Shown here piece after piece: positions 16,868 through 25,437 of a stretch of DNA of 64,000 nucleotides. Under the pieces are notes generated by a model. It did no database searches. It was not told where the DNA came from and saw only the letters and a list, made by a program, of their open reading frames with translations. The stretch is from Streptomyces pristinaespiralis (GTDB taxonomy: Bacteria > Actinomycetota > Actinomycetes > Streptomycetales > Streptomycetaceae). Position 1 is the stretch's first letter. Every line of letters starts with the position of its first letter. The translations under genes were made by a program, and so were the position numbers. The stretch is taken from positions 4,898,001 to 4,962,000 of the forward strand of contig NZ_CP011340.1 of assembly GCF_001278075.1 (NCBI RefSeq). The letters are read 5' to 3'.

Positions 16868-17719
16868 ATGACCGACCAGTACGTCCTGACGCTCTCCTGT
16901 CCTGACAAACAGGGCATCGTGCACGCCGTCTCGAGCTACCTGTTCATCACCGGCTGCAACATCGAGGACAGCCGGCAGTTCGGTGACCGGGACACTGGTC
17001 TGTTCTTCATGCGGGTGCACTTCTCCGCCGAGACCCCGGTGACGGTCGACAAGCTGCGCGCCAGCTTCGCCGCCGTCGGTGACGCCTTCCAGATGGACTG
17101 GCAGATCCATCTCGCCGACGAGCGGATGCGGATCGTGCTGATGGTCAGCAAGTTCGGGCACTGCCTGAACGACCTGCTGTTCCGTTCCCGTACCGGCGCC
17201 CTGCCCGTCGAGATCGCGGCCGTCGTCTCCAACCACACCGACTTCGCCGAGCTCGTCGCCTCCTACGACATCCCGTTCCATCACATTCCGGTCACCAAGG
17301 ACAACAAGGCCGCCGCCGAGGCGCAGCTGCTGGACCTGGTGCACGCCGAGCAGGTGGAGCTCGTCGTCCTCGCCCGCTACATGCAGGTGCTCTCCGACGA
17401 CCTCTGCAAGCAGCTCAGCGGCCGGATCATCAACATCCACCACTCCTTCCTGCCGAGCTTCAAGGGCGCCAAGCCCTACCACCAGGCGCACGCCCGCGGT
17501 GTGAAGCTCATCGGCGCGACCGCCCACTACGTGACGGCCGACCTCGACGAGGGCCCGATCATCGAGCAGGAGGTCGAACGCGTCGGCCACGAGGTCACTC
17601 CCGAGCAGCTGGTCGCGGTCGGCCGCGACGTGGAGTGCCAGGCGCTGGCCCGCGCGGTGAAGTGGCACGCGGAGCACCGCATCCTGCTCAACGGCCGCCG
17701 CACCGTCGTCTTCGCCTGA
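16868..17719 (+). CDS. purU: Formyltetrahydrofolate deformylase
   Basis: PurU (283 residues) hydrolyses 10-formyltetrahydrofolate to tetrahydrofolate and formate, balancing one-carbon and purine metabolism in the cytoplasm. An ACT domain (about residues 5-80, beginning YVLTLSCPDKQGIVHAVSSY) precedes a formyltransferase-fold domain (about 90-283). The catalytic Asn and His lie in NIHHSFLPSF and the Asp in DLDEGPIIEQ. Length and motifs match the family fully. The ATG at 16868 follows GGGAGG at a long spacing, plus AAGG. It ends at a convergent boundary with the solute-binding gene. Confidence 0.95.
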   Translation: MTDQYVLTLSCPDKQGIVHAVSSYLFITGCNIEDSRQFGDRDTGLFFMRVHFSAETPVTVDKLRASFAAVGDAFQMDWQIHLADERMRIVLMVSKFGHCLNDLLFRSRTGALPVEIAAVVSNHTDFAELVASYDIPFHHIPVTKDNKAAAEAQLLDLVHAEQVELVVLARYMQVLSDDLCKQLSGRIINIHHSFLPSFKGAKPYHQAHARGVKLIGATAHYVTADLDEGPIIEQEVERVGHEVTPEQLVAVGRDVECQALARAVKWHAEHRILLNGRRTVVFA

Positions 17720-17720
17720 C

Positions 17721-17763
17721 GGCCCCGCCGGGATCGCGCGCCCCGGCCCGCGCTTCCGGGGCC
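17721..17763. terminator. Possible convergent terminator
   Basis: GGCCCC (17721-17726) pairs with GGGGCC (17758-17763), with an inner GCCGGG/CCCGGC stem nested inside, directly after the purU stop. Confidence 0.35.
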
Positions 17764-17816
17764 CACCGGTGCGCCGGCGCCCGGCCGTACGGGCCGCAGG
17801 TGTTCGGCGGCGGGCC

Positions 17817-19097
17817 CTACCCGGCGACGGCCGGGGTGCCGCACAGGTCGTCCAGGACGAACGCCTTCTCCTTGTCCTGCAGCAGACGCTCCGCCTCCAG
17901 CTGCTTCAGCAGCCGGTCCAGCAGCGCCGGGTCGTCCGGGCGGACGGCGAACTCCAGCACGGCCCGGTAGAAGGCGTCGCGCAAGGTCGGCGGCATCGCG
18001 TCCGAGGCGTCGAAACAGATCCGGCCCGCCGAGCGGAACAGCTCCTGGACGTCCTTGGTGGCCGACGGTCCCGTGGCGGCCGTCGTGCCGCCGGGGAAGA
18101 ACGGCCGCTCGCCGGGCATGGCCTCGGCCGCCCAGCTGTCCCGGGCCTTCTTGGAGGTGAGCCGGTCGAGCAGGTCCCAGGCGGCCGCACTGCTCCTGAA
18201 CACCGCGGCCATGTCGCCCGACACCTCGAAGGCGTTCTCGTCGTCCTCGTCCTCCTTCGCGGCCGGCGGCCTGTCCAGATGGTCTGCCGTCGGCCGGGGC
18301 CGCACGTCGTCGCCGTAGTGCCTGCGGATGAACGAGCCCTGGTGCTCATGGGTGCAGTCGCCGCGGTTCAGGAGTCCGTAGCGGTCGCCGCCGAGCTTCT
18401 CGAAGTCGTTCAGCCACCGGGCGTCGGGGGCGCGTCCGCCCGCGGTGAGTATCCGCGCCCACTCCTCCCAGACCGGACGGGTCTCCTCCCAGGGCTTCCT
18501 GCCCGTGGCCCATTCCTCGTACTCCGCCGAGCCCTCGCGCTGAAGCATCAGGTCCTCGATCCAGTCGGTGCCCGGCCAGCCGGAGGTGGCGCCCGAGCCG
18601 AGTCCCACGCACCACACGGGGGCGGAGTCCGCCGCCTCGTTCCTGCTCCACACCAGCGACTTGAGGTCCACCCGGATGGGAGCCCAGTACGCGCGGGTCC
18701 GCGCCTCCCCGGCCGCGTCCTCGACCGTGACGGCGGGCGCCCACGGAGTGACGGCGGCCCCGGCCACACGCTCCGGAAGCGGACGGAGATCACCCGCCCT
18801 GGCGTACTCGGCCAGCTCACCGGGGCTGTTGAGGATCGCCATGTCCGGCGGCGCGCCGGCCTGGAGCTGGGCGACGAGGGTCTCGCGCAGCGAGCGGGTG
18901 CCCTTGTAGACGTAGCGGTGCCCGGTCTGCTTCTCGATGCTCCGCAGCGCTTCGACGAACGGCTTCTCCTCGCCGTCGGCCCACGGGCCCAGCACGACCA
19001 GCGTGCGTTCCTCCGGCGGGCCGCCGCCGCACCCGGCCGTGGCCACGGCGAGCAGCACACCCGCCAGCAGCGTTCTCAGGCCCCTGCGTCTGCTCAT
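17817..19097 (-). CDS. Extracellular solute-binding lipoprotein of the trypsin/kinase operon
   Basis: A 426-residue lipoprotein with signal LLAGVLLAVATAGCGGG (lipobox Cys at about residue 23) and a family-1-type sugar-binding fold (TLVVLGPWADGEEKPFVEAL, then PPDMAILNSPGELAEYARAG). It is the last gene of a three-gene operon, seven bases after the membrane-protein gene, with GAGGA before its ATG. No ABC permease or ATPase follows. This suggests a ligand-sensing role beside the neighbouring membrane protein and not uptake. An acidic stretch EDEDDEN near residue 270 is unusual for a binding protein. Confidence 0.8.
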   Translation of the reverse strand: MSRRRGLRTLLAGVLLAVATAGCGGGPPEERTLVVLGPWADGEEKPFVEALRSIEKQTGHRYVYKGTRSLRETLVAQLQAGAPPDMAILNSPGELAEYARAGDLRPLPERVAGAAVTPWAPAVTVEDAAGEARTRAYWAPIRVDLKSLVWSRNEAADSAPVWCVGLGSGATSGWPGTDWIEDLMLQREGSAEYEEWATGRKPWEETRPVWEEWARILTAGGRAPDARWLNDFEKLGGDRYGLLNRGDCTHEHQGSFIRRHYGDDVRPRPTADHLDRPPAAKEDEDDENAFEVSGDMAAVFRSSAAAWDLLDRLTSKKARDSWAAEAMPGERPFFPGGTTAATGPSATKDVQELFRSAGRICFDASDAMPPTLRDAFYRAVLEFAVRPDDPALLDRLLKQLEAERLLQDKEKAFVLDDLCGTPAVAG

Positions 19098-19104
19098 GAG
19101 TTCC

Positions 19105-20337
19105 TCACGCGTCGGTGTACGTCCGTCGTGTGCGGGCCGCCGGGTACGGCCTGCCGTAGAGATAGAGCGTGACGCCGCAGGCGACCGCCCCGAGCCCCGC
19201 GGCCGGCACGGTGATCCCCGCCGTGAGCGACCAGCCGTCCGGGTCCGCCACGCTCATCCGCGTGTGGGCCGCGTCCGCCGCCCGCTCGATCGCCCGCGGG
19301 GCGCCCTCGTCCGCTTCCAGGTCCGCCAGCCCGGCGACCGCCGCGTGCACGTCCTGCTGGGCGCCGTGCTCCTGGGCCCCGCCGAACGCCAGCAGCAGCG
19401 GCGTCACCAGCACCGGCAGCGCGCCCGCCGCCAACTGGAGGCTGACCAGCCGCAGGCGGTCCCGCAGGAAGACCGCCGTGCCGACGGTCAGGAAGCCGAA
19501 CAGCGCGGTCGTCAGCACGGCCGCTCCGGCGGCCGTCAGCGTCAGCGGGCTCCACGCGGCGAGGTCGCCGCTCTCCTGCCGCAGCAGGCTCTCCATCTCC
19601 TCGATCCGGTCCAGCACGGTCGTCGGGTCCTGGCCCTCCGCGGGGTCCGTGTCCGGGCTGCCGAGCAGGCCCGCCGCGTACTCGACACCGGCGGTGCGCA
19701 GCAGCTTGCTCGACCGGTTGCGGTCCGCCCAGGCGATCTTGTCGCCGTAGGCGACGACCAGCCCGGACACCACCCGCAGCTCCTGTTCCTGTCCCCGGCT
19801 CAGGGCACCGGTCTGGGCCACCCGGTTCAGGCTCTGCGACGCCTCCGTCAGCCGCGAACGGTACGTCTCGCCGAGCTCGACCCGACCGGCCTGCCGGGCC
19901 TCGAGCAACCGCAGCTCGGCCTGCTTCCCCGCCAGGACCAGGGACGTACGGGCCTGTGCCAGCCCTTCCAGCGCCGGCACCGACCGGTGCCTCAACCGGT
20001 CGGAGCGACCGTGCACATCGCTGTAGGCGGCGGCGCACAGCGCGAGAGCGACGAGCGCCAGGGCGGGCAGCACCAGCATCCGGCGCCGCAGGAACGCGGC
20101 CGTCGCCCGCCGTCCCCCGGGGCCCCGCCCGGTGGCCCGCGCCCACACCCCGGGCCCGAGCACCCGCCAGACCTTGACCCATGGGGCGGGCCCCGGTCCC
20201 GGCGGCCGCCGCACCGCTTCGACGGGGCGGCGCCACAGCGCGGCCACGCTCCGCCGTGCGGACGGCCGCACCTCTGTTCCGCCGGCCTTCTCCTCGGCGG
20301 CGTCCGCCGGCGGGCCGGTGTACGGACGCGTGGTCAT
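19105..20337 (-). CDS. Four-TM membrane protein with helical extracytoplasmic domain
   Basis: A 410-residue protein. A cytoplasmic N-terminus of about 85 residues is followed by TM1 (about 88-108, MLVLPALALVALALCAAAY), then about 150 residues of extracytoplasmic helices with the heptad-like look of a four-helix-bundle sensor (RSVPALEGLAQARTSLVLAG, and a second helix pair ending LRQESGDLAAW). Two adjacent TMs, a second outside helix pair and a final TM near the C-terminus follow. Its ATG overlaps the stop of the trypsin/kinase gene (ATGA), so both are made together. It probably links the extracellular binding lipoprotein to the cytoplasmic protease/kinase. Confidence 0.75.
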   Translation of the reverse strand: MTTRPYTGPPADAAEEKAGGTEVRPSARRSVAALWRRPVEAVRRPPGPGPAPWVKVWRVLGPGVWARATGRGPGGRRATAAFLRRRMLVLPALALVALALCAAAYSDVHGRSDRLRHRSVPALEGLAQARTSLVLAGKQAELRLLEARQAGRVELGETYRSRLTEASQSLNRVAQTGALSRGQEQELRVVSGLVVAYGDKIAWADRNRSSKLLRTAGVEYAAGLLGSPDTDPAEGQDPTTVLDRIEEMESLLRQESGDLAAWSPLTLTAAGAAVLTTALFGFLTVGTAVFLRDRLRLVSLQLAAGALPVLVTPLLLAFGGAQEHGAQQDVHAAVAGLADLEADEGAPRAIERAADAAHTRMSVADPDGWSLTAGITVPAAGLGAVACGVTLYLYGRPYPAARTRRTYTDA

Positions 20338-23300
20338 GAACGGCCCCCGGGGGTCAGGCGGCGCAGCCAGGGGCCGCGGTCGTGGTGGCGGGCGTGGCGC
20401 AGGCCGAGCGGGCGGGTGCTGTACGCGTTGTCGAGGAGCGCCTCCGCCAGCGCGGCGCCCGCCGCGGTGTCCGTGTCCGGTACCTGCTTCGCCAGCCGGC
20501 GGTAGCTCGCCGACAACCGCTCGCGCAGCTCCCGTTCGGTCCGCGGGAGCGGGACGGACGCCGGCAGCGCGGCGCGCATCCGCTCGAGCACGCCGGCGCC
20601 CTGCGACCGCACCAGCTCGAGCAGTTGCTCGAGCAGCTCCGCCGTGAGCCGCTCCTGCGCCTGCGGGTCGGTGAGCCCCTCGTGGCCCGCGAGCCGGTGC
20701 AGGGCGGCGTGGGCGCGCACCGCGGAGGCGACCTGGGGCGTGCCGGCGTGGATGCGCACCATCGCCGTCCGCGCCGCCGTGCGGTGCCGCGAGTCGGGCG
20801 GGACGCCGTCGAGGGAGGCCAGCGCGCGGTCGGGGCTGTGCCGGGCGAGGTGGATGCGGGCGAGCCCGAACGCGGCCGCGCCGAGGGCGTGGTTGCGCCG
20901 CCACACCGCGTCGTAGAACAGCATGGCCTGCTGCTCGTGCGCCTCACGCGCCGCCGGGGCCTCGGGCGCGTCGGCCCGTTCCCCGGTCCGCCACTCGTCG
21001 GCGAGCTTCTCGTGGCAGTAGCCGAGGGCGAGCTTGGGCGCGTACTCGCCGGGGATCGCCGCGTACACGGTGTCGAAGCAGTTCAGCGCCCGGTGCAGCC
21101 GGCCGTGGGCCAGCTGGGCCAGACCCTGGTGCCAGTCCAGGCGCCAGTCGTAACGGGCGCGGTCCCCGAGCAGCCGCCCGGCCCTCTCCAGTTCCACCGC
21201 GGCGGTCACCAGTTCCTTGTCGCGGCCGTGACGGCGGACGCCTGCCAGCTCCAGATGGAGCCTGCAGCGCAGCAGATGCAGCTCCGGCGACGGCAGCCAC
21301 TCGTCGCTGAGCTGGAGCAGACCGGCGGGGTCGTCGTAGGAGGTGCGCTGGAGCTCCTTCCAGTTGGGGTCCCGCACATCGGCCTTCGGCACGGGCAGGG
21401 CCACCGCGGCCTCCGCCGGCTCCGGCACATGGGCGCCGAGCCGGTCGGCCGTGCCGTCCGCCCGCCAGCGCTCCAGCGGCGGCGGTTTGCCCAGCCGGCC
21501 GTCCAGCGCGATCGCGGCCGAGTGGAACAGCGGGGACGGCTCGAACGTCTCCTCGTCCAGCCGCAGCGACCGCAGTTCGCGCAGCACACCCCGCAGCTGG
21601 ACGGCCATCTCCTGCGCGGAGGCGTAACGCCGCCTCGGATCGGTGGCCGTGGCGCGCGAGAGGGCGCGCCGGAGCGATTCGGTGCCGAGGTCGGACGGCG
21701 GTGCCGGGTCCTTGGCGAGCAGTTCACCGAGGACGGCGCCGACGGTGTAGAGGTCGCCCGCGGTGGTCATCCCGCCGTCGGGCCCGCTCTCCGGCGGCCG
21801 GTGGCTGACCGGCCCCGGCGCGCCCGGCTCGCGTACGCCCGCGACGTCGATGAGTTTGATGCCGGTGCCGCAGTGCAGGACGTTGGTGAGCGACAGGTCG
21901 CCGTAGACCAGCTTCTCCTCCCCGTGGAGGTGGTCGAGGGCCTCCAGCACGAGCAGGCCGTACACGACGATGAACTCCCGTACCCGCGGCCCCGCGAACG
22001 GCTCGACGCTCCGGGCGATGCGGGAGCCGACCCAGGACAGCGACGCGCCGTCGGCGAACTCCATCACGATGAACTCGGCAGATGTCCGCTCGTGGCGCGC
22101 GTAGTTGACCACCCGGATGACCGAGGGGTGGTTGAGGCTGACGAGCCGCAGCCGCTCCTGGTGGGCCTGGAGCACGGCCGCCGGATCGCCGGGGTCGAGG
22201 ATGCCCTTGAGGGCGACGGGACGGTTCTCCAGGAGAAGATCGCGCGCGAGGTACACCTTGCCGTGGCTGCCCTGCCCGATGGGCCCCACCACCTCGTACT
22301 GCTGGTGCAGCCGCTCGCCGCCCGCGAGGCGGTCCCCGGCCTGCTCGGTGACGAGCGCGTCCGGGTCGCGGACGGCCACGGCCGGCAGATCGGTCAGCCC
22401 GTCACCGGGCGGGCCGACGACGAACTCGCGGGGACCCGCCGGTCCGGTGAGCTCCTCCTCGGCCGTCTCCGCGTCGAGCAGCGCGGCCTCGATGTCGACG
22501 GCGCAGCGGAACAGGGCGTGCGGCTGTTCGGCGGAGCCGTTCAACGGGCCCGCCGGGCCGAGCTGTTCCAGCATCCGGCGCAGCCGTGGGGCCAGGGCGG
22601 CCGGCCGCCGGCCGGACAGCTGCCGCAGCCGCTGCTCGGTCTCCGCGAGCCGGCTCACCCGGGTGCCGAGCCGTTCCGTGCGGCGGGCGGCCCAGTCGGG
22701 GCCGAGGAGTTCGTCGCGCACCCGGGCGAGGAGCGGGGAGCGGGGGTCGCTGAAGACGAGCAGGAGCCGGCTCTGGCCGTGGGAGAGGAGCGCGGAGAGG
22801 AGCCGCAGCATCTCGTCGTCGGTGGAGGCCGACCGGTCGACGGACAGGAAGGCGGCGATCAGCGGCGGGCTCTCGGCCGCGATCCGTCCGAGCAGGTCCC
22901 CGTCCGCGCCGCCCGGCGGACCGTCCGTGGGGGGATCGAGACCGATACGGTCCGCCGCGTCCCTGGCCAGCCCGGCGACGGTGCGGTTCGTGGCGTCGAC
23001 CGCGATGTCGATGCTGCCCGCCTGCGGCTCACCCGTCACCTGCGCCGGGCCCGTCGCACTGCCCCGGGCGGGCGGTGCCTCCGGAGGGCTCTGCTCACGG
23101 TCGGCGAGGGTGAGCACCGATCTGACCGTGTGCAGCACGTCGTGCTCGCCCTCGCCGGCGAACACGGGCTCCACCGGGTCGGTGTCCGGTGCGCCGTCGA
23201 GCCAGCGCGTCAGCCGACGGTGCAGCCCCGGCACGCGCCCGGAGGCGGTCCTGTCGTGGGCGACCGCGACATCGTGCGACACGGCCGGCTTGCCGGTGAC

Positions 23301-23987
23301 CGTCAGGCCCAGCCGCTCCAGCGGCAGGTGCTTCAGCACCGTCTCGGTCGGGATCATGTACGCGTGGTCCCGGCGCACCCGCGCCTGCGGCGTGCCGAAC
23401 TGGTGCGCCACGATGCCGATGACCCGCCGGGAACGGCTGTGCACGACGGCGCATCCGCTGTAACCGCGACGCACCACGTACGGCGCGTTCAGCGCGTCGA
23501 GCTGCACCCACTCCGGCGTGGGCGCGGGACCGCCGCGCCCCATCAGCCGGGCGTCCAGATGCTCCCCGCCGGGCAGGTCCTCCGGGTAACCGGTGAAGTG
23601 CACCATGTCGCCGCGCGCCGGGATCTGCCGGTGCAGTACGGCGTGCGGGACCGCCGGTTCCTGGTCCAGCTTGAGCAGCGCGAGATCGCCGCCGTACTGG
23701 CCCGTCGGCATGACCAGGTACTCCCTCAGCAGCCGGGCCCGCAGGGGCTCCGGGGTGTGTCCGGCCGGGGCGTGGGGTACGTCGACGTAGACCTCCTCCA
23801 GCGGGGTGCGGATGCCGGAGGAGTCAGGGCGCATCAGGACGACATGCGCGCAGGTGAGCACCAGGCCGCCGGGCAGCAGCACCCCGGCGCCGAGCGGCCG
23901 GCCCGCCCGATCCGGTCCGCGGAGCGGACGTACCCGCCAACTCTCTTCATGTATAGCGGAGTTGGATGTGCGAATCGGCTCGCTCAT
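20334..23987 (-). CDS. Trypsin-like protease / PknG-like kinase / TPR fusion
   Basis: A 1217-residue cytoplasmic multidomain protein. Residues 1-215 form a trypsin-fold protease with a visible triad: His48 (LTCAHVV), Asp101 (YGGDLALLKL) and Ser177 (RRGYSGCAVV). Residues about 330-500 form an alpha/beta then helical linker. Residues about 560-820 form a PknG-type kinase with loop GQGSHGKV, VALKG lysine, a YGDLSLTN catalytic loop (Lys of DLKP is Ser) and LIDVAG where DFG is expected. A TPR-like region follows (about 850-1217). There is no signal peptide. ATG 23987 is preferred over TTG 23996. It heads the operon and is divergent from the trypco2-like gene. Confidence 0.85.
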   Translation of the reverse strand: MSEPIRTSNSAIHEESWRVRPLRGPDRAGRPLGAGVLLPGGLVLTCAHVVLMRPDSSGIRTPLEEVYVDVPHAPAGHTPEPLRARLLREYLVMPTGQYGGDLALLKLDQEPAVPHAVLHRQIPARGDMVHFTGYPEDLPGGEHLDARLMGRGGPAPTPEWVQLDALNAPYVVRRGYSGCAVVHSRSRRVIGIVAHQFGTPQARVRRDHAYMIPTETVLKHLPLERLGLTVTGKPAVSHDVAVAHDRTASGRVPGLHRRLTRWLDGAPDTDPVEPVFAGEGEHDVLHTVRSVLTLADREQSPPEAPPARGSATGPAQVTGEPQAGSIDIAVDATNRTVAGLARDAADRIGLDPPTDGPPGGADGDLLGRIAAESPPLIAAFLSVDRSASTDDEMLRLLSALLSHGQSRLLLVFSDPRSPLLARVRDELLGPDWAARRTERLGTRVSRLAETEQRLRQLSGRRPAALAPRLRRMLEQLGPAGPLNGSAEQPHALFRCAVDIEAALLDAETAEEELTGPAGPREFVVGPPGDGLTDLPAVAVRDPDALVTEQAGDRLAGGERLHQQYEVVGPIGQGSHGKVYLARDLLLENRPVALKGILDPGDPAAVLQAHQERLRLVSLNHPSVIRVVNYARHERTSAEFIVMEFADGASLSWVGSRIARSVEPFAGPRVREFIVVYGLLVLEALDHLHGEEKLVYGDLSLTNVLHCGTGIKLIDVAGVREPGAPGPVSHRPPESGPDGGMTTAGDLYTVGAVLGELLAKDPAPPSDLGTESLRRALSRATATDPRRRYASAQEMAVQLRGVLRELRSLRLDEETFEPSPLFHSAAIALDGRLGKPPPLERWRADGTADRLGAHVPEPAEAAVALPVPKADVRDPNWKELQRTSYDDPAGLLQLSDEWLPSPELHLLRCRLHLELAGVRRHGRDKELVTAAVELERAGRLLGDRARYDWRLDWHQGLAQLAHGRLHRALNCFDTVYAAIPGEYAPKLALGYCHEKLADEWRTGERADAPEAPAAREAHEQQAMLFYDAVWRRNHALGAAAFGLARIHLARHSPDRALASLDGVPPDSRHRTAARTAMVRIHAGTPQVASAVRAHAALHRLAGHEGLTDPQAQERLTAELLEQLLELVRSQGAGVLERMRAALPASVPLPRTERELRERLSASYRRLAKQVPDTDTAAGAALAEALLDNAYSTRPLGLRHARHHDRGPWLRRLTPGGRS

Positions 23988-24023
23988 ACTGCCCAACGAT
24001 AACTACGGTAGAGGGGGGACGCG

Positions 24024-24329
24024 ATGGCTGAGCGTGACGAAACCGCGGTCGTGGGGCTGGCGGAGGTCATCGGACAGGTGCGCGACGAGCTCGAGCGGGC
24101 CCAACGTGCCGGTGAGGGACGCGATCTGCGGTTCAGCGTGGAGAACGTGCAACTGGAGTTCGCGGTGCAGGTGCGCCGTGAGGGCAGCGGGCGGGCCGAG
24201 CTCCGGATCGGGGTGCTGACGGCCGGCGGCGGCGGCTCCGCGGCGCGCGACACCACGCACACCATCAAGGTGGAGCTGAAGCCGCACGGTCCGGACGGCG
24301 ACCCGAACATCAGCGTCGGCGGTGAGTGA
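24024..24329 (+). CDS. Trypco2-like (trypsin-co-occurring domain 2) protein
   Basis: A 101-residue protein that resembles the trypsin-co-occurring domain 2 family, small proteins encoded beside trypsin-containing conflict systems. Recognisable parts are the N-terminal helix GLAEVIGQVRDELERAQ, the strand pair LRFSVENVQLEFAVQV and the C-terminal HTIKVELKP strand. A GGGACGCG ribosome-binding region precedes the ATG. Its start is only 36 bp from that of the divergent trypsin/kinase gene, which supports a functional pair. It may bind or be cleaved by the protease; that is inference. Confidence 0.7.
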   Translation: MAERDETAVVGLAEVIGQVRDELERAQRAGEGRDLRFSVENVQLEFAVQVRREGSGRAELRIGVLTAGGGGSAARDTTHTIKVELKPHGPDGDPNISVGGE

Positions 24330-24392
24330 CGCGGGCCGCCGTCCGCGCCGGTGAAGGGCCGGCCTCGGGGTGACGCGGACCGCCCCCCGGGG

Positions 24393-25382
24393 TCAGCCGG
24401 CCACCAGCGACTCGCCCACGCTGGTACGGGCGTAGAGCACCACGCGACCCGTGCGGTGCGCGCTGACCAGACCGGCCGCGCGCATCGCCGTCAGATGCTG
24501 TGAGACACCTCCCGCCGACAGGCCGGTGCGGCGGGCCAGGTCGGTCGTCGACGCCGGGGCCGCGAGCTCGGCCAGCAGCAGGGCCCTGCCGCGCCCCAGC
24601 ACCCCCGCCAGGGCGTCGGAGAGCGGCTGCGCCCGCCCTTCCCACAAGGTGGCGGTGCCCCGGGGCGGGTAGCGCAGGGTGGGCTGCCAGTCCGGGCTGT
24701 CCACGTCGGAGAAGATCCGCGGCCCGGCGAACACGGAGGGCACCAGGAGCAGTCCGCGGCCGTCCAGGCGCCGTTCGCCGCGTACACAGCGGTGCATCAC
24801 CTGCAAGGTGCCCGAGTCCCAGGTGAGCCGCGGATCGAGGTCGTCGAAGAGACGCCGGGCACCGCCTTCGGCGAGACGCTTGGCGCGGTAGAGGATGTCG
24901 CCCTCCACCACCGTGAGGATCCGCGGCCAGTACGGGGCCATCGCCACCTCCCAGTAGGCGGCGATCACGTCCGCGAGCCGCCCGAGACCGCGCTCCGGGT
25001 CCGCGCGCAGTGCGGCGACCCCCTCCCGCGCGGCGGGTGTCGTCGTACGGATCAGCTCGTGCGGCATGGAACGCAGCGCCGCCAACTCCACGTCCAGCGA
25101 GGGCTGCGGTGTCGTGGGCGGCGCCACCAGGAAGCCGGGGACGCCGGCCGGCGGCGGGCCGATCAGACAGGACAGCGGGGTGAGGTCCAGTTTCGCGGCC
25201 GCGAGAGCGGGCCGTACCCGCTCCGCCCACGGCCGGTGCACCCCCGGCCCGGTGTCCCTGAGCACCCGCACGCTCGCGACGACCTCCCACAGCGGGGACA
25301 CGGCGAAACGCGTGCGGGCCACGTCCTCCGCGGAGAAGCCGATCTCCAGTGTCCCGCCCTCCGGGCGGCTCTCCAGCACCAT
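24393..25382 (-). CDS. ArsR-like regulator with N-terminal DUF5937-type domain
   Basis: A 329-residue regulator with an unusual order: a long N-terminal domain (about residues 1-230, with TRFAVSPLWEVVASVRVL typical of the DUF5937 group) and a C-terminal winged helix (about 250-325, TTDLARRTGLSAGGVSQHL then VLYARTSVGESLVAG). ArsR-type helices of this kind bind DNA as dimers. It is divergent from an MFS exporter gene, with 55 bp between the starts, and most likely represses that gene. The ligand is unknown. Confidence 0.85.
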   Translation of the reverse strand: MVLESRPEGGTLEIGFSAEDVARTRFAVSPLWEVVASVRVLRDTGPGVHRPWAERVRPALAAAKLDLTPLSCLIGPPPAGVPGFLVAPPTTPQPSLDVELAALRSMPHELIRTTTPAAREGVAALRADPERGLGRLADVIAAYWEVAMAPYWPRILTVVEGDILYRAKRLAEGGARRLFDDLDPRLTWDSGTLQVMHRCVRGERRLDGRGLLLVPSVFAGPRIFSDVDSPDWQPTLRYPPRGTATLWEGRAQPLSDALAGVLGRGRALLLAELAAPASTTDLARRTGLSAGGVSQHLTAMRAAGLVSAHRTGRVVLYARTSVGESLVAG

Positions 25383-25437
25383 TCGGCCGAGGCTAAATCA
25401 TTGGAGCGGGACGCGGAGTCCGGGCAGCGTACGGACC

